From positions 1 through 64,000 of the forward strand of contig JAKCDE010000004.1 in the NCBI GenBank assembly GCA_021838585.1: a stretch of DNA of 64,000 bases, given 5' to 3'. Both the position numbers and the translations under genes were made by a program. Below are positions 8,243 to 17,603 of this stretch, in pieces (the stretch's first letter is position 1; each line of letters starts with the position of its first letter). Below the pieces are notes generated by a model that had not been told where the DNA came from, did no database searches, and was given only the letters and a program-made list of their open reading frames with translations. The DNA comes from Nitrospirota bacterium (GTDB taxonomy: Bacteria; Nitrospirota_A; Leptospirillia; Leptospirillales; Leptospirillaceae).

Positions 8243-10041
8243 ACCCCCGCCTCCCTCACGAATTCTCGCATCAGAAGCACGGCCGCCTCGGTATCACTGA
8301 CGGGGGCCTCCCCCAAACGAATCCCCCGTTCGAGGTCCTCGAGGTCGACGGTTCCGAAACATCTGAATCGATCAAGAAAAGAGGAGAGTTCGGAGTCTCC
8401 GGAGGCTTCGTCAATGAGTGCATCCACCCTCTGTCGCCCCGGGAACGCGGTGTTCTTCGGACGGAATCCCTGCTCGAAGAGGACCGAAAGCCAATGGTCC
8501 ATCCGACAGTCGATGGTATGCTCCCGAATGGTCCGGGAGAGCGCCCGGGCCGCCATCTCCCGTCGCTCCCCCTCCCTGGAAAGATAATGTTTCACAAGGG
8601 TCCGGCAGCTCGATTCATCATCGAAAACGGCGATCTCCTCTCCCGGCTGATAAAGCTCCGACAGAAGCGATCGGCGATCGACGACCTGGAAGCCTCCGCA
8701 GGCGGCGATCTCGAAGGTCCTCGGATTCACGAAATCCCCGTCCGGATTGACCCCCCTGTGATAGACCGACGAATGGAGGTTCAGGTTGACGATGGAATTC
8801 CGGTAGATCTGGGCGGCCTCCTCCGGAGAAATCCTTCGCCCGTTTTCGCGGACATGACGGAAAAGGGGATCTCCGGGATCCCAGTCCGCCCCCCAGATGG
8901 AGAGACCCAGGTCGACAAGCCTTCTGAGAAAGTGCTGCCGGTTGTAGTATCCGGCACCCATGAAAGCCAAGGGTGCCGAGTATCGCACCGGATCTTCTCC
9001 ACAAACGGAGTCCGGCCTGAAGATTTCCGGATCGGCCCCGGTCGGGAGATAGAGAACATTCGTGAGTCCCCGGGCCTCGAGTGCCGGGATCCAGGACTCT
9101 TTCTGGATCACCGCGAAACTGGTGACAAGGGGAGCCACTCTTTCCCAGTAGGTCGCAATGCGAAAATCCTCGACAAACCAGTAGGCGACCGGAACTCCCA
9201 ATTCCCGGATTTTTTCCAGCAGGTCGGGGGAAAGCGGCGACTGGGCCAGTCCAATGATCAGATCCGGCTTTTCGGAAATGATCCTGGCCAGAATCATCTC
9301 CGACAGGAATCCCTGAAAGAGCCCCCTGAGCTGGGCCCGGTGAAGATCGATCCTCGTCTGAGCCCCGATGGCCCGGAGAGAGCCCTCGAAAACGGAAGCG
9401 TCGAACAAACTGGCGCGGTGGCCCATCCGAAGGAGGGATCGGTGGACCGAGCAGGCGATCGGATAGGATCCACCGGAGACCGGAGAAACGACCAGAATGC
9501 GCAGGGAGTAGTTTTCCAGGGACTCTCCCCCTTCATAAAGCCTTCTGGCGGAGCGGTAGAGATCGGGACGGAGCTTCTCCGAGGGGGCATGGGAGAGAAC
9601 CGTCGCCCCTGCCGGAAATTTTCGGATCTCCGACGGTTCGGCAAGGAAACGGAGTCGATCCCTGAAGCGATACCAGGGAAAGAGGCGGAAAGAGGCCCGG
9701 AGGATGTCCGGAACCGCCTCAAAAACTGCGACCTGTCCTGAAGTCCGTTGCAAGAGAGAGTAAAGATGGTATCCAAGCCCCAACCCCAGAAGAAGAAATT
9801 CGGAAGAGGGCCCGGAAGAGGAGGCCAGAGTAGCATCCGCCCAGCGCTCTCCTTCAGCGACGGGATCGTACCGGCTGTGGAGGCTCGTGCTATCCCACAG
9901 AAGACTGGGCGAGCCTTCTTTCGTGGGAAGGATCTCCCACCGCTCCCGATTCCTGTCGGGACGGAAAAGGATTTCCCGCAGGCTTCCTTCCGCAAAGGTT
10001 TCCAAATTTTGCCGAAAAACGGACTCGTCAAATTGCCACAT
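8239..10041 (-). CDS. CgeB-type glycosyltransferase with Maf/DUF115-like N-terminus
   Basis: A 600-residue protein. Residues about 75-170 carry a Rossmann-like segment (EFLLLGLGLGYHLYSLL, QVAVFEAVP) resembling the N-terminal part of Maf/DUF115 motility accessory factors. Residues about 180-540 match CgeB-like glycosyltransferases (VAYWFVEDFR, MGAGYYNR, RTFEIAACGGFQVVDRR). Maf proteins are flagellin glycosylation enzymes in several bacteria, so a fusion of this kind fits flagellin modification. ATG 10041 is chosen for its AAGGAG ribosome site. The gene overlaps its upstream neighbour by 14 bases. Confidence 0.8.
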   Translation of the reverse strand: MWQFDESVFRQNLETFAEGSLREILFRPDRNRERWEILPTKEGSPSLLWDSTSLHSRYDPVAEGERWADATLASSSGPSSEFLLLGLGLGYHLYSLLQRTSGQVAVFEAVPDILRASFRLFPWYRFRDRLRFLAEPSEIRKFPAGATVLSHAPSEKLRPDLYRSARRLYEGGESLENYSLRILVVSPVSGGSYPIACSVHRSLLRMGHRASLFDASVFEGSLRAIGAQTRIDLHRAQLRGLFQGFLSEMILARIISEKPDLIIGLAQSPLSPDLLEKIRELGVPVAYWFVEDFRIATYWERVAPLVTSFAVIQKESWIPALEARGLTNVLYLPTGADPEIFRPDSVCGEDPVRYSAPLAFMGAGYYNRQHFLRRLVDLGLSIWGADWDPGDPLFRHVRENGRRISPEEAAQIYRNSIVNLNLHSSVYHRGVNPDGDFVNPRTFEIAACGGFQVVDRRSLLSELYQPGEEIAVFDDESSCRTLVKHYLSREGERREMAARALSRTIREHTIDCRMDHWLSVLFEQGFRPKNTAFPGRQRVDALIDEASGDSELSSFLDRFRCFGTVDLEDLERGIRLGEAPVSDTEAAVLLMREFVREAGV

Positions 10042-11605
10042 GGGTCCACTCCTTGTTGGTCCTAATTTTTCCCGGAAGCCGACCGGCAAGACTTGAGACC
10101 TCAGAGGCCTCCCGGACAAGGGCATGAAAAGCGGTGACAAGGGGAGCGATCGATCCGGCTCCTCCCTCGACCCACTCAAGATGGTGCAGAAGCGGCCACA
10201 TCATCGGGAAGTCGGAAGCGAGCCTGTCGAGCATTTTTTCACGTTGCGGCCCTTCGATCCCTAGCTCCCGGAGACGCACATAGAGCTCCGCCCCCTGTCC
10301 GAGCCGACAAAACCAGAGGGAGAGAGGGAGACCCCCGGAATTCTGGAAAAGGGGAAGCTCCGGATCGCCCGACTCCATCAGAAGCTCGGAATGAAGCTCC
10401 GGAAGAGTCTCCGTCCCCGAGAGATACCTCCAGTAGAAACGTCTCAAAAGGCGCGCGAGAATCCGTTCGCGGGTCAGGCTCCTCGGGGTGCGGAGGCTTT
10501 GAAGAAGACCGCTTGACGAGCCACCCGCCTCCCAGAGTTCGATCCCCGGAAGACGCCCGGAGTAGGTCTCCCCCAGGCTCCGGCCGCTCTCTCCCCGCCG
10601 GACACCCGCGACGATGCGCGCCAGGACCTCCGGATCCGGATCGTTGCGGCACGACCGGTGGCTACAGTCGGCCCCTTCCCCTGCACAGGGGTAGCATTCC
10701 ATGGCGCTCACCAGTGAAAGAGCCCCCTCCCGATATGCCCCGGTTTCGAAATGGAGTGCACTCGCGAAAAAAAGTCCGACCGTCGGAACTCCTCGAAGGG
10801 CTGCGAGGTGGAGCGGTGCCGTGTCGGGAGAAACCACGACCCCGGCCTCGGAGAGCAACCGGGAGAGCTCCTCGATCCCGGTCTTTCCCGCCATGTTCCG
10901 GACCCCTTCACCGGCCTCCCGCTCGAGAAGGTCGCCCAGAAGAGCGTCCTCCGGCCCTCCGGACAGGATCACATCGCCTCCGTCGATTCTCCTGAGGCTT
11001 TTGACGAGAGAGAGGATGGACGCCGGCTCCCAGCGTCTGTAGGGACTTCTCCCTCCCAAAACCACCACAACCGGACCGGACCGCTTGCTTTTGGAAGGCG
11101 GAAAGGATTCGGGGATCGGGTCTCCTCCGAAGCCCCGCCACATGTCCGACAGGTGGATCCGGTTCAACCCCCGTATTCCCCGTGAGGAGGCCACCAGATA
11201 GCCTGGCCAGCCGGAGAGGCGTCCGGAAACTCCTTCATCGCCGTTTTTGTCGAGGAGACGGTCGAACCCCGATATCGGGATATTGAGAAGACGGGCCAGG
11301 AGGATTCCGGTCCCGTGATGATTCAGGACCACCGCCCTCTCGAATCCCTCGCGGCGAAGGGTCCCCACAAACTCCCGGGCCTCCGAGAGCCGGTTGGCAA
11401 GAGGGCGGCCGGTCGCGGGATCTCCGAAGGCGGGCCATTCACGGACATCTTCCGCAACGGACAGGGATCTTGCTGCGGAGACGACTCCGGAACGTACAAG
11501 GAGAACCGCCCTGTTTCCACGCGTCGAAATTTGCCCGATCAGCGGAACCGACTGGATGAGATCCCCCAGGCGCGCCTCCTGGATGACGAGCCATTTTCCA
11601 CCCAC
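10028..11605 (-). CDS. GT9-family glycosyltransferase, second copy
   Basis: A 525-residue protein with a GT9 core in residues about 3-345: KWLVIQEARLGDLIQSVPLI, VVVLGGRSPYRRWEP, SPDTAPLHLAALRGVPTVGL and the cysteine group CYPC...CSHRSC. A helical extension of about 180 residues follows. It resembles the 607-residue GT9 protein downstream in layout but is clearly diverged. The start is GTG 11605, right after the upstream TGA, with AAAGGGG as ribosome site; longer versions would run deep into the previous gene. Probable sugar transferase for flagellin. Confidence 0.85.
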   Translation of the reverse strand: MGGKWLVIQEARLGDLIQSVPLIGQISTRGNRAVLLVRSGVVSAARSLSVAEDVREWPAFGDPATGRPLANRLSEAREFVGTLRREGFERAVVLNHHGTGILLARLLNIPISGFDRLLDKNGDEGVSGRLSGWPGYLVASSRGIRGLNRIHLSDMWRGFGGDPIPESFPPSKSKRSGPVVVVLGGRSPYRRWEPASILSLVKSLRRIDGGDVILSGGPEDALLGDLLEREAGEGVRNMAGKTGIEELSRLLSEAGVVVSPDTAPLHLAALRGVPTVGLFFASALHFETGAYREGALSLVSAMECYPCAGEGADCSHRSCRNDPDPEVLARIVAGVRRGESGRSLGETYSGRLPGIELWEAGGSSSGLLQSLRTPRSLTRERILARLLRRFYWRYLSGTETLPELHSELLMESGDPELPLFQNSGGLPLSLWFCRLGQGAELYVRLRELGIEGPQREKMLDRLASDFPMMWPLLHHLEWVEGGAGSIAPLVTAFHALVREASEVSSLAGRLPGKIRTNKEWTHVAI

Positions 11606-11606
11606 A

Positions 11607-13943
11607 TCAGACCCCTTTCGGGTTCGGGAAGACCGCCAGAAGCTCGTGGCGATCCAGAATCTCTTTCGCAATCGGATTTCTCGGATCCCGCGAAAGGATT
11701 TCACGCGCAACAGCCAGGGCCTCTTCCACCAGGCCCGTCTCATCGAGCATTTGCGCATAAAGGCTTTTCAGTCCGGGCTTGAACGGATGAAGAGCGAGGT
11801 ATTCCGCGGTCCTGGCCAGAGCCAGATCTGCCCTTCCGATCATCCGGGCTGATTCGATCATGAGGCGGAGGATGTCTTCCTGCTCGATTTCGATTCCGAG
11901 AGACTGGTCATAGTAGTAAACGGCATCCTCGTACTGTCCCGTCTCCTGGCACACCATCCCGAATCCGGACAGGGCTCCATAGGCTCTGGGATTCAGCTCG
12001 TGGGCCCTCTTGAAGTCGAGAAGGGATTCGGCAAAGTCTCCTTTCAGGAGGAGGATGACGGCCCGTCCCTGATAGGGCCTCTCGTCCCTCACCAGGAGAA
12101 TGGCCCGGGAAAAGGCGGCGACAGCTCCGTCAAGATCTCCCTTCCTGGAGAGAATCTCTCCAAGCTTGATCTCGACCTCCCCTCTCTCTTCCAGCGTCAG
12201 GGCCGGATCGGCGAGCCCTCCCTCGAGGATCGACTCAATGCCATCGACGAGTCCGGATCCCATGAGATCGTCGACCTTCTCGATGAGCCCAAAAACTTTC
12301 CGGCGTGCGGTCACCAGAAACTGCATGACGAACAGGTCCCGGATTTCCTCGGGGGACTGCTGTTTGAGAATGACCGAACCCAGATCGATGTCGAGCTTTG
12401 GCATTTTCTTTTCGGCCAGATCTTGCGACATCCGGGTATACTCTGCCGAAACATTGGCAGCGATCGTCTCCACCTGAAGACCGGAGGATTCGAGCAGTTC
12501 GACCAGAGTCTTGCGCGTGAAAAACCTGAGGTGGGAGCGATCGAGGATTCCCTGCTCCTGATAGTCGAAACGGCCCTGGGCCAACCCCGAAAGAACTTCG
12601 TGATAACGGATGTTTGGCACGGAGAGAACCATGACTCCGTGAGAAGACAGAAAGGGAACATACCGTTTCAGAAGCATCGCCGGATTTTCGACATGCTCCA
12701 GAACGTCGGCCAGAATGATGGCGTCGAAGCTCTCCGCGGCAAAGTCGGGTTTCCAGAGGGCTGCGTCGGCTTCGACGACGCGGTCGTAATAGGCCCGGGC
12801 CTCGAAGGCGCGCGCCGGATCCTTTTCGATTCCCACCAGATGGACATCTCCCCACCGCGTCCTAATCCCGCGACCCATGGCTCCCGTCCCGCATCCGATG
12901 TCCAGAATCCGGCTGGATCCCGCCGGGATCCTGTCGATGACCTCTCCCCGCTCTTTCCGGTAGATCTGCTTCGGCTTCCAGAGCGAAACCTTCCGGTTTA
13001 CAAGGCGTTCCCACTCTTCGAGAAAGCGCTCCTCCGGAAATTCCCTGAGAACACTCTCCCGGCCTTTGTTTCCCATCTCGATGGCCTTCTCCCGATTGGC
13101 GAGAAGCGTTTCAACCGATTCCCTTAGTTTCTCGACGCTGTCAGAGAGAAAACCGCTGACTCCGTCGACGACCGGGGACCCCGAATGGGCCAGGGCGACG
13201 ACAGGCATCCCTGTGGCCATCGACTCGAGAAGGGAGAGATTGTATCCGTCCTCCCACGGTTCGACAGTGGAATGGAGAAGAAGGCGATGATGGCGCATGT
13301 GCTCCTTCAGATCTTCGAGATTCCGGCTGGGTTTCGCACCAGAAATCCCGGGATTGATCCCCAGGGTCGTGTGGGGAAGTCCTTCCAGAATCCTCCCTGA
13401 AAGTTTCGCACCCAGCATCAGGTCCCGCTCTTCGAGAAAGTTCCCGATTCTGAGGACCTTTGCTTCCGCACCGTCGAATCCGTTCCATTCCCGGCCATCG
13501 ACTCCCGGAAGGATGACGGGACCAGACAGCCCCCAGGACTCTTTCTTGGATGGAGAAATGAAGACCGTTGTCAGGTCGGGGACCGACCCGAGGAGCGTCT
13601 TCAGACTTTCGCGATACTCCCGGGCATCCACACGGTTTTTCCCGAGGGCGATCATCGTGTCAAGACGGTTGTGGAAAACCAGAAACTGGGGAACGGGAGA
13701 ACGCTGCGTCAGAACAAGGTCGCTGACGTCGTGGCAAATGACGGCATCGTATTCTTCTCGGGCGAGAAGCGTCATCGCTTCCCCGGCATCGATGATGCGG
13801 GAGCCTCGCGGACAAGGCCGGAACTCATGCATCCAGCGCTCATAGCCTCCTTTTTTGCGCTCGACGATATCGAGGGAAAACGGTAGTTTCCCCAGAAGGG
13901 AAATATAGCCTTCATGCCAGTTAAACGTGAGAATACGCAACAT
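11607..13943 (-). CDS. Three-domain protein: glycosyltransferase, SAM methyltransferase, TPR
   Basis: A 778-residue protein. Residues 1-330 look like a GT4-type glycosyltransferase (EPWEDGYNLSLLESMATGMP near 228-247). Residues about 330-560 are a class I methyltransferase with motif I ILDIGCGTGAMG at 346-357 and DVLEHVENP further on. Residues about 600-775 are TPR-like repeats (LGEILSRKGDLDGAVAAFSR). It could add a sugar and then methylate it, using the repeats to hold the protein acceptor; that is inference. ATG 13943 has AAAGGAGA upstream and overlaps the preceding gene by 23 bases. Confidence 0.85.
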   Translation of the reverse strand: MLRILTFNWHEGYISLLGKLPFSLDIVERKKGGYERWMHEFRPCPRGSRIIDAGEAMTLLAREEYDAVICHDVSDLVLTQRSPVPQFLVFHNRLDTMIALGKNRVDAREYRESLKTLLGSVPDLTTVFISPSKKESWGLSGPVILPGVDGREWNGFDGAEAKVLRIGNFLEERDLMLGAKLSGRILEGLPHTTLGINPGISGAKPSRNLEDLKEHMRHHRLLLHSTVEPWEDGYNLSLLESMATGMPVVALAHSGSPVVDGVSGFLSDSVEKLRESVETLLANREKAIEMGNKGRESVLREFPEERFLEEWERLVNRKVSLWKPKQIYRKERGEVIDRIPAGSSRILDIGCGTGAMGRGIRTRWGDVHLVGIEKDPARAFEARAYYDRVVEADAALWKPDFAAESFDAIILADVLEHVENPAMLLKRYVPFLSSHGVMVLSVPNIRYHEVLSGLAQGRFDYQEQGILDRSHLRFFTRKTLVELLESSGLQVETIAANVSAEYTRMSQDLAEKKMPKLDIDLGSVILKQQSPEEIRDLFVMQFLVTARRKVFGLIEKVDDLMGSGLVDGIESILEGGLADPALTLEERGEVEIKLGEILSRKGDLDGAVAAFSRAILLVRDERPYQGRAVILLLKGDFAESLLDFKRAHELNPRAYGALSGFGMVCQETGQYEDAVYYYDQSLGIEIEQEDILRLMIESARMIGRADLALARTAEYLALHPFKPGLKSLYAQMLDETGLVEEALAVAREILSRDPRNPIAKEILDRHELLAVFPNPKGV

Positions 13944-14889
13944 GTTCGTCTCCTTTTCTGAGAATGCCGGGGTTGTCGGACAGGATGCGGACGAGGGAGC
14001 GGGCCCGATGGCGATAGGTGTGGCTTTGGAGGATTTTCTTTCTTCCGGAGGCCCCGATCCGTTCCCGGATCCCCGGATTAGCGAGAAGAAAGCGTAACTT
14101 GTCCACGAGATCGGCGTCGTCATACACGACGAGATCGACATCGGGGGCGAAGAGATCCAGAAGGCCCGGAACGGAGTCCGTCAAAAGGCACTTTCCGATG
14201 GACAGACTTTCGAAGACCCTCATGTTCAGATCGTCCTTGACCGCCGAGTTGAAGAGGATCTTTCCCGACGAGAGAAACCGCGACATCTCCTCGAGAAAGA
14301 CCCTCTTCTGTCCAAGAATGCTGTGTATATCAAGCCGGGCGAGGCGGCGCGAACGTCGGTCCGGGATAGCGGAATTCGAGGAGCAGATCGCCACATCGAA
14401 GCGCTCCGGCTCGTCGAAGGGACGATGGATCTGCGGATCGGCGGCGAGGGGGAGCCAGTATACAGGCCGATCGAGGCGTTCCCTGAAAAGCTCCACATAG
14501 GGCTTCTGAGCGAGAAAGACGACATCGAAGCGGCTGGCGATCGCGAGGTGGTCGGCGGCAAAAAGATGGGTATCGATCAGATAACACGCTTTCGGAGACG
14601 GCCACTCGTCGAGAATCGGCATCTCGAACCAGACCCCGCTTTCCACGAAGAGGATCCAGTCGGGGCGGAAACCCGGGAATCCCTCCCTGATTGCCTTCGC
14701 CGAAACCTTTTCGCAGGGAAGGTCATGGGGCCTGACGCGATCGGAGATCGCTTCCAGATCCCACGCCCGAAGAATCTTCTCCGAAGCGGTTGGACCGCAG
14801 GAGCGAATGGTAGCGACCTCTCGCAGGGCTTTTTCGAGGTAGCGCCCCGTAGTGTGAGGAATCGCGGTATAAAGCATCAGAATGTTCAT
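13921..14889 (-). CDS. CgeB-like glycosyltransferase
   Basis: A 322-residue single-domain enzyme, the first gene of the glycosylation operon. It shows the CgeB pattern: DWILFVESGVWFEMP, a CYLIDTHLF segment, a VYWLPLAADP motif and a C-terminal acceptor/donor region MRVFESLSIGKCLLTDSVPGL. ATG 14889 has GGGAGG upstream and lies about 13 bases after the transcription start predicted from the sigma-54 promoter. Being first under a flagellar-type promoter supports a role in flagellin or other flagellar glycosylation. Confidence 0.8.
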   Translation of the reverse strand: MNILMLYTAIPHTTGRYLEKALREVATIRSCGPTASEKILRAWDLEAISDRVRPHDLPCEKVSAKAIREGFPGFRPDWILFVESGVWFEMPILDEWPSPKACYLIDTHLFAADHLAIASRFDVVFLAQKPYVELFRERLDRPVYWLPLAADPQIHRPFDEPERFDVAICSSNSAIPDRRSRRLARLDIHSILGQKRVFLEEMSRFLSSGKILFNSAVKDDLNMRVFESLSIGKCLLTDSVPGLLDLFAPDVDLVVYDDADLVDKLRFLLANPGIRERIGASGRKKILQSHTYRHRARSLVRILSDNPGILRKGDEHVAYSHV

Positions 14890-14912
14890 AAGAACCTCCC
14901 TGATCTCTTTTT

Positions 14913-14929
14913 CGCATTTTTTATGCCAA
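14913..14929 (-). promoter_or_regulatory. Sigma-54-type promoter of the glycosylation operon
   Basis: The minus strand reads TTGGCATAAAAAATGCG. GG and GC are separated by exactly ten bases, as sigma-54 requires, and the -24 side TGGCAT is close to consensus. The -12 side ATGC deviates by one base from TTGC. The rest of the 245-base gap (14890-15134) is AT-rich around 14955-15000 and holds no gene; it could contain activator or bending-protein sites. Confidence 0.65.
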
Positions 14930-15134
14930 GATCGGGAAGAAGGGAGTCACGATAACTAAATATATATGATTAAATTGGATTTTTTATATGGATCAATATG
15001 GAAGAGGAATTTTATTCCTGAACAGAAGATCTCCCGGGATTTTCTTTCCCTGTCAGAAATCTGTCAATCTGAGAAAATCCATGGGGAGGCAGAACAAGGA
15101 AAAATCCGGAAATCCTCAAGCGTAAGGGAAAACC

Positions 15135-15521
15135 TTAGACCTGTCCCAGTTTTATTTGGCCAAACAGCGCGGATGACTGCCGGGAAGCTTTCGCGTAAGC
15201 TCCATGAGGTCCCTGCCCCGAAAGGGCGGACAGACGGGAAGCGAGCGGTCCGTCCTCCGCTCCGAAGGGGCCAAGAGAGCGCGTCAGAACATCGATGCGA
15301 TGGAGAAGCATCACGAGCTCCGGATAACCCAGATGGTCGCCAAGGACGACCTTCGCCCGATCGAGAGCCTCCTGGGCCGCCAGAAGGGGTTTCAGATCCA
15401 GACCTTCGACCTCGGCCAGTGAAAGAGCCCGAACCCCTTGGCCGAGAGACACCTTGTCGTAAAGGGTCTCGAGCTGGCCCATGAACTCCTCCACCAGCTC
15501 CCTGGACGTATCGCCGATCAT
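15135..15521 (-). CDS. Small helical protein in the fliT position
   Basis: A 128-residue protein whose ATG overlaps the fliS stop (ATGA). It is helical in the first 90 residues (LVEEFMGQLETLYDKV, LAAQEALDRAKVVLGDHLGY) with a looser tail. In many flagellar clusters the gene after fliS is fliT, the FliD chaperone. The size and position fit, but I see no clear FliT signature, so I leave it unnamed. It ends the fliD-fliS transcript; a weak AGGAAT/ATTCCT hairpin at 15005-15019 lies downstream. Confidence 0.55.
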   Translation of the reverse strand: MIGDTSRELVEEFMGQLETLYDKVSLGQGVRALSLAEVEGLDLKPLLAAQEALDRAKVVLGDHLGYPELVMLLHRIDVLTRSLGPFGAEDGPLASRLSALSGQGPHGAYAKASRQSSALFGQIKLGQV

Positions 15522-15964
15522 CCGCGCACCGACAGGGAGCGCCGGGAAGTCTGGACATCGTCCGTCTTCCCGGGAGCGACCACCGGGGGCTTACGCGCGG
15601 TCTGGGCGGCTGTCCGCCAGCCTCCGAGGAGTTCGGACATTATCTCCCGAACGGGATCAAGACGAAAGACCTCCCCGGCCACATTGGCCAGTGTCACCTC
15701 CTGGATCAGGAAAAGATAGAGGGAGACGAGGGAATCGGAAAGATCTTTCGGCTCCTGGCCGTCAACGGCGGAGGCCAGTTCGGACAGGATGCCCGTCAGC
15801 CTGTTGACAGCATCCGCCCTCCGGGGAATGTCCCCCGAATTGGCCGCTTCCTTGATGATGTCCACGCACCGGATGGCTCCTTCATAAAGCCGAATCAGAA
15901 GGTCGGCCGGAGAAAGTGTGCTTTCCATGGTCTGGCGGTAGGTTGCGGCGGCATACTGGTTCAT
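15518..15964 (-). CDS. fliS: Flagellin export chaperone FliS
   Basis: A 148-residue helical chaperone that binds the C-terminus of newly made flagellin in the cytoplasm and keeps it unpolymerised. The start NQYAAATYRQTMESTLSPADLLIRLYEGAI is characteristic, and VDGQEPKDLSDSLVSLYLFL matches the second half of the family. The C-terminal 35 residues are a basic, probably disordered tail. It lies 70 bases after fliD and is coupled to the next gene. Confidence 0.92.
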   Translation of the reverse strand: MNQYAAATYRQTMESTLSPADLLIRLYEGAIRCVDIIKEAANSGDIPRRADAVNRLTGILSELASAVDGQEPKDLSDSLVSLYLFLIQEVTLANVAGEVFRLDPVREIMSELLGGWRTAAQTARKPPVVAPGKTDDVQTSRRSLSVRG

Positions 15965-16034
15965 GCACGGATCCTCTCATCGCTCTGTGGGTGACGAATC
16001 CCGGCGAGGAAGAACGGAAAAGATCTCCTCACCC

Positions 16035-17486
16035 CTAGATCACTCCTCGGGCGATTTGCTGGCTGACATAAGCCTGCTTGGCGTTGAGTCCGCCCAGAAG
16101 GCTCTGGAGCCCCGAATACTTTTCCTCGAGCTGATCTTTCAGAGTGGCAAGCTCGTCCTGCTTCCGGGTCATCTGGCGAACGTTCGTCCGCTCCTGGGCG
16201 TTGATATCCGCGATCTCGCCGGCGAGGGGGCCACTCGCAGGATTGGCGAACTCCGTCAGGATGTCGTGAAGGGATGCAGTCACGCCCGGCGTCCCTCCCG
16301 AGCCGGTCATGAGATGGACTACGTCGTCATAGTTGGAAGCCAGCGCCTTGTCGAGCTTCCCCTGGTCGAAGGAAAGATGGCCGTTTCTCTGGAATGTGAT
16401 CCCCACATCGGCCAGGGTGCGGTATTTTCCCTGGACCTTGTCGGGGAGGGCCCGGGTCAGGGCCGTACCCAGCCGGTTCCTGAGATCGATAACCGAATAG
16501 GCTCCGAGCAGGGGACCTCCCTGCCCTGTCGCCGGATTCATGCGGGATTCCTTGTCGAGAAAGTCTACAAGATCATTGTAGGACTTGACCATTGATCCGA
16601 TGTTGGTCTTGATGGTCTTGGTGTTGTGAACGATGGACGCGGTCGTCGGCGTCGGACCCGTGGTCTGCCTGAGATGGATGACCGATCCGGGAATGGCGTC
16701 CGCAACATCGTTGGATTCCGACTGGACGGGAACACCGTTGACCTGAAGGTGGGCGAGGCTTCCTTTCTGGACCGTCCGGAAGGAGAAGTCCAGCCCCTCC
16801 TGCTCCATGACCCGAAAATTCACCCCATTCTTCGTCGAAGAGAGCGAAAGGGAATAGGGAGCCCCCGGGGCTCCTGTGCGCATGACCATGGCATGGATCC
16901 CGATGTTCGCGCTGTTGATGGCCTGGGCCAGATCCTCCATCGTGAAGCCCGTATCCTTGTCGAGACGGACTGTCCGGAGATGTCCTCCGATCAGGTGGTT
17001 CCCGATCAGGAAGGTCATGGAGGCATGGGAAAAGGCCCCGTCGGGTGGGATGTTGAGAACGGAGGTCTTGTCCTTGTCAGGAAATCCCGAAGACACAAGA
17101 ACCCCAGGCTTCGCGAGGGATTCCACGGAGACGCTGTAGGAGCCGAGGGACGCCCCGGGACCGGGGGTGACGGTGAAGGCGGAATGGGGCGGGACGATGC
17201 TTTTGAAGGCGTTGAAGTCTTCTTTCAGGTTCAGATTCCCGGATACCTTGAGAAACCCGTCCAGCTTCTGCTGGACCTGACGCCAGATCGCGGCCTGCCC
17301 TTCAAGATTGGCCTGGTGCTGCTCCATCTGCTCGAGGGGAACCGCGGCTGCCTGGAGGTTGGCCTCGACAAGCTTCTCCGTGTCGAGCCCCTGGGAAAGT
17401 GCTGCCATATTCGTGATCCGCATGCGATGCGGGGATGCGTCCTGGGGGGACCCGGCGCCCGGGATGCCTCCGGAAATTCCGCTCAC
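16035..17486 (-). CDS. fliD: Flagellar cap protein FliD (HAP2)
   Basis: A 483-residue capping protein that sits at the filament tip and guides flagellin polymerisation. ALSQGLDTEKLVEANLQAA near the N-terminus and the central and C-terminal coiled regions (MVKSYNDLVDFLDKE, DELATLKDQLEEKYSGLQSLLGGLNAKQAYVSQQI) are typical. The start is GTG 17486 with GGAGG six bases upstream. It lies downstream of the flagellin terminator, so it needs read-through or its own promoter; I found only a poor sigma-28-like box in front of it. Confidence 0.93.
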   Translation of the reverse strand: MSGISGGIPGAGSPQDASPHRMRITNMAALSQGLDTEKLVEANLQAAAVPLEQMEQHQANLEGQAAIWRQVQQKLDGFLKVSGNLNLKEDFNAFKSIVPPHSAFTVTPGPGASLGSYSVSVESLAKPGVLVSSGFPDKDKTSVLNIPPDGAFSHASMTFLIGNHLIGGHLRTVRLDKDTGFTMEDLAQAINSANIGIHAMVMRTGAPGAPYSLSLSSTKNGVNFRVMEQEGLDFSFRTVQKGSLAHLQVNGVPVQSESNDVADAIPGSVIHLRQTTGPTPTTASIVHNTKTIKTNIGSMVKSYNDLVDFLDKESRMNPATGQGGPLLGAYSVIDLRNRLGTALTRALPDKVQGKYRTLADVGITFQRNGHLSFDQGKLDKALASNYDDVVHLMTGSGGTPGVTASLHDILTEFANPASGPLAGEIADINAQERTNVRQMTRKQDELATLKDQLEEKYSGLQSLLGGLNAKQAYVSQQIARGVI

Positions 17487-17550
17487 AATGACCTCCGGCT
17501 ATCGCTCCGAAAACCCATCCACACTAAACGGAACCCGCATCAGAACAAAT

Positions 17551-17577
17551 AGGGCTGGCCGGCACCAGGCCGGCCAG
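17551..17577 (-). terminator. Terminator after the first flagellin gene
   Basis: A nine-base-pair GC-rich stem (CTGGCCGGC 17555-17563 with GCCGGCCAG 17569-17577) with a five-base loop. On the minus strand it is followed by CCCTATTTGTTCT, a weak T-rich tail. It separates the strongly expressed flagellin from fliD. Confidence 0.6.
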
Positions 17578-17603
17578 TCCCTAGGCCCGGCGGGCGGGCC
17601 TGG

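Noticed and set aside
8239..10179. Longer versions of many genes starting at upstream GTG, TTG or ATG codons (for example 10179, 14141, 23977, 28066, 47202, 50049, 51850)
   Set aside because: The extra N-terminal residues overlap neighbouring genes or promoters, show no homology and lack ribosome sites, while the chosen internal starts have good ones.
17487..17550. AGCGATAG before fliD as a sigma-28 -10 box
   Set aside because: Only five of eight positions match, no TAAA is present at the right distance, and the leader would be about ten bases. How fliD is transcribed stays open.
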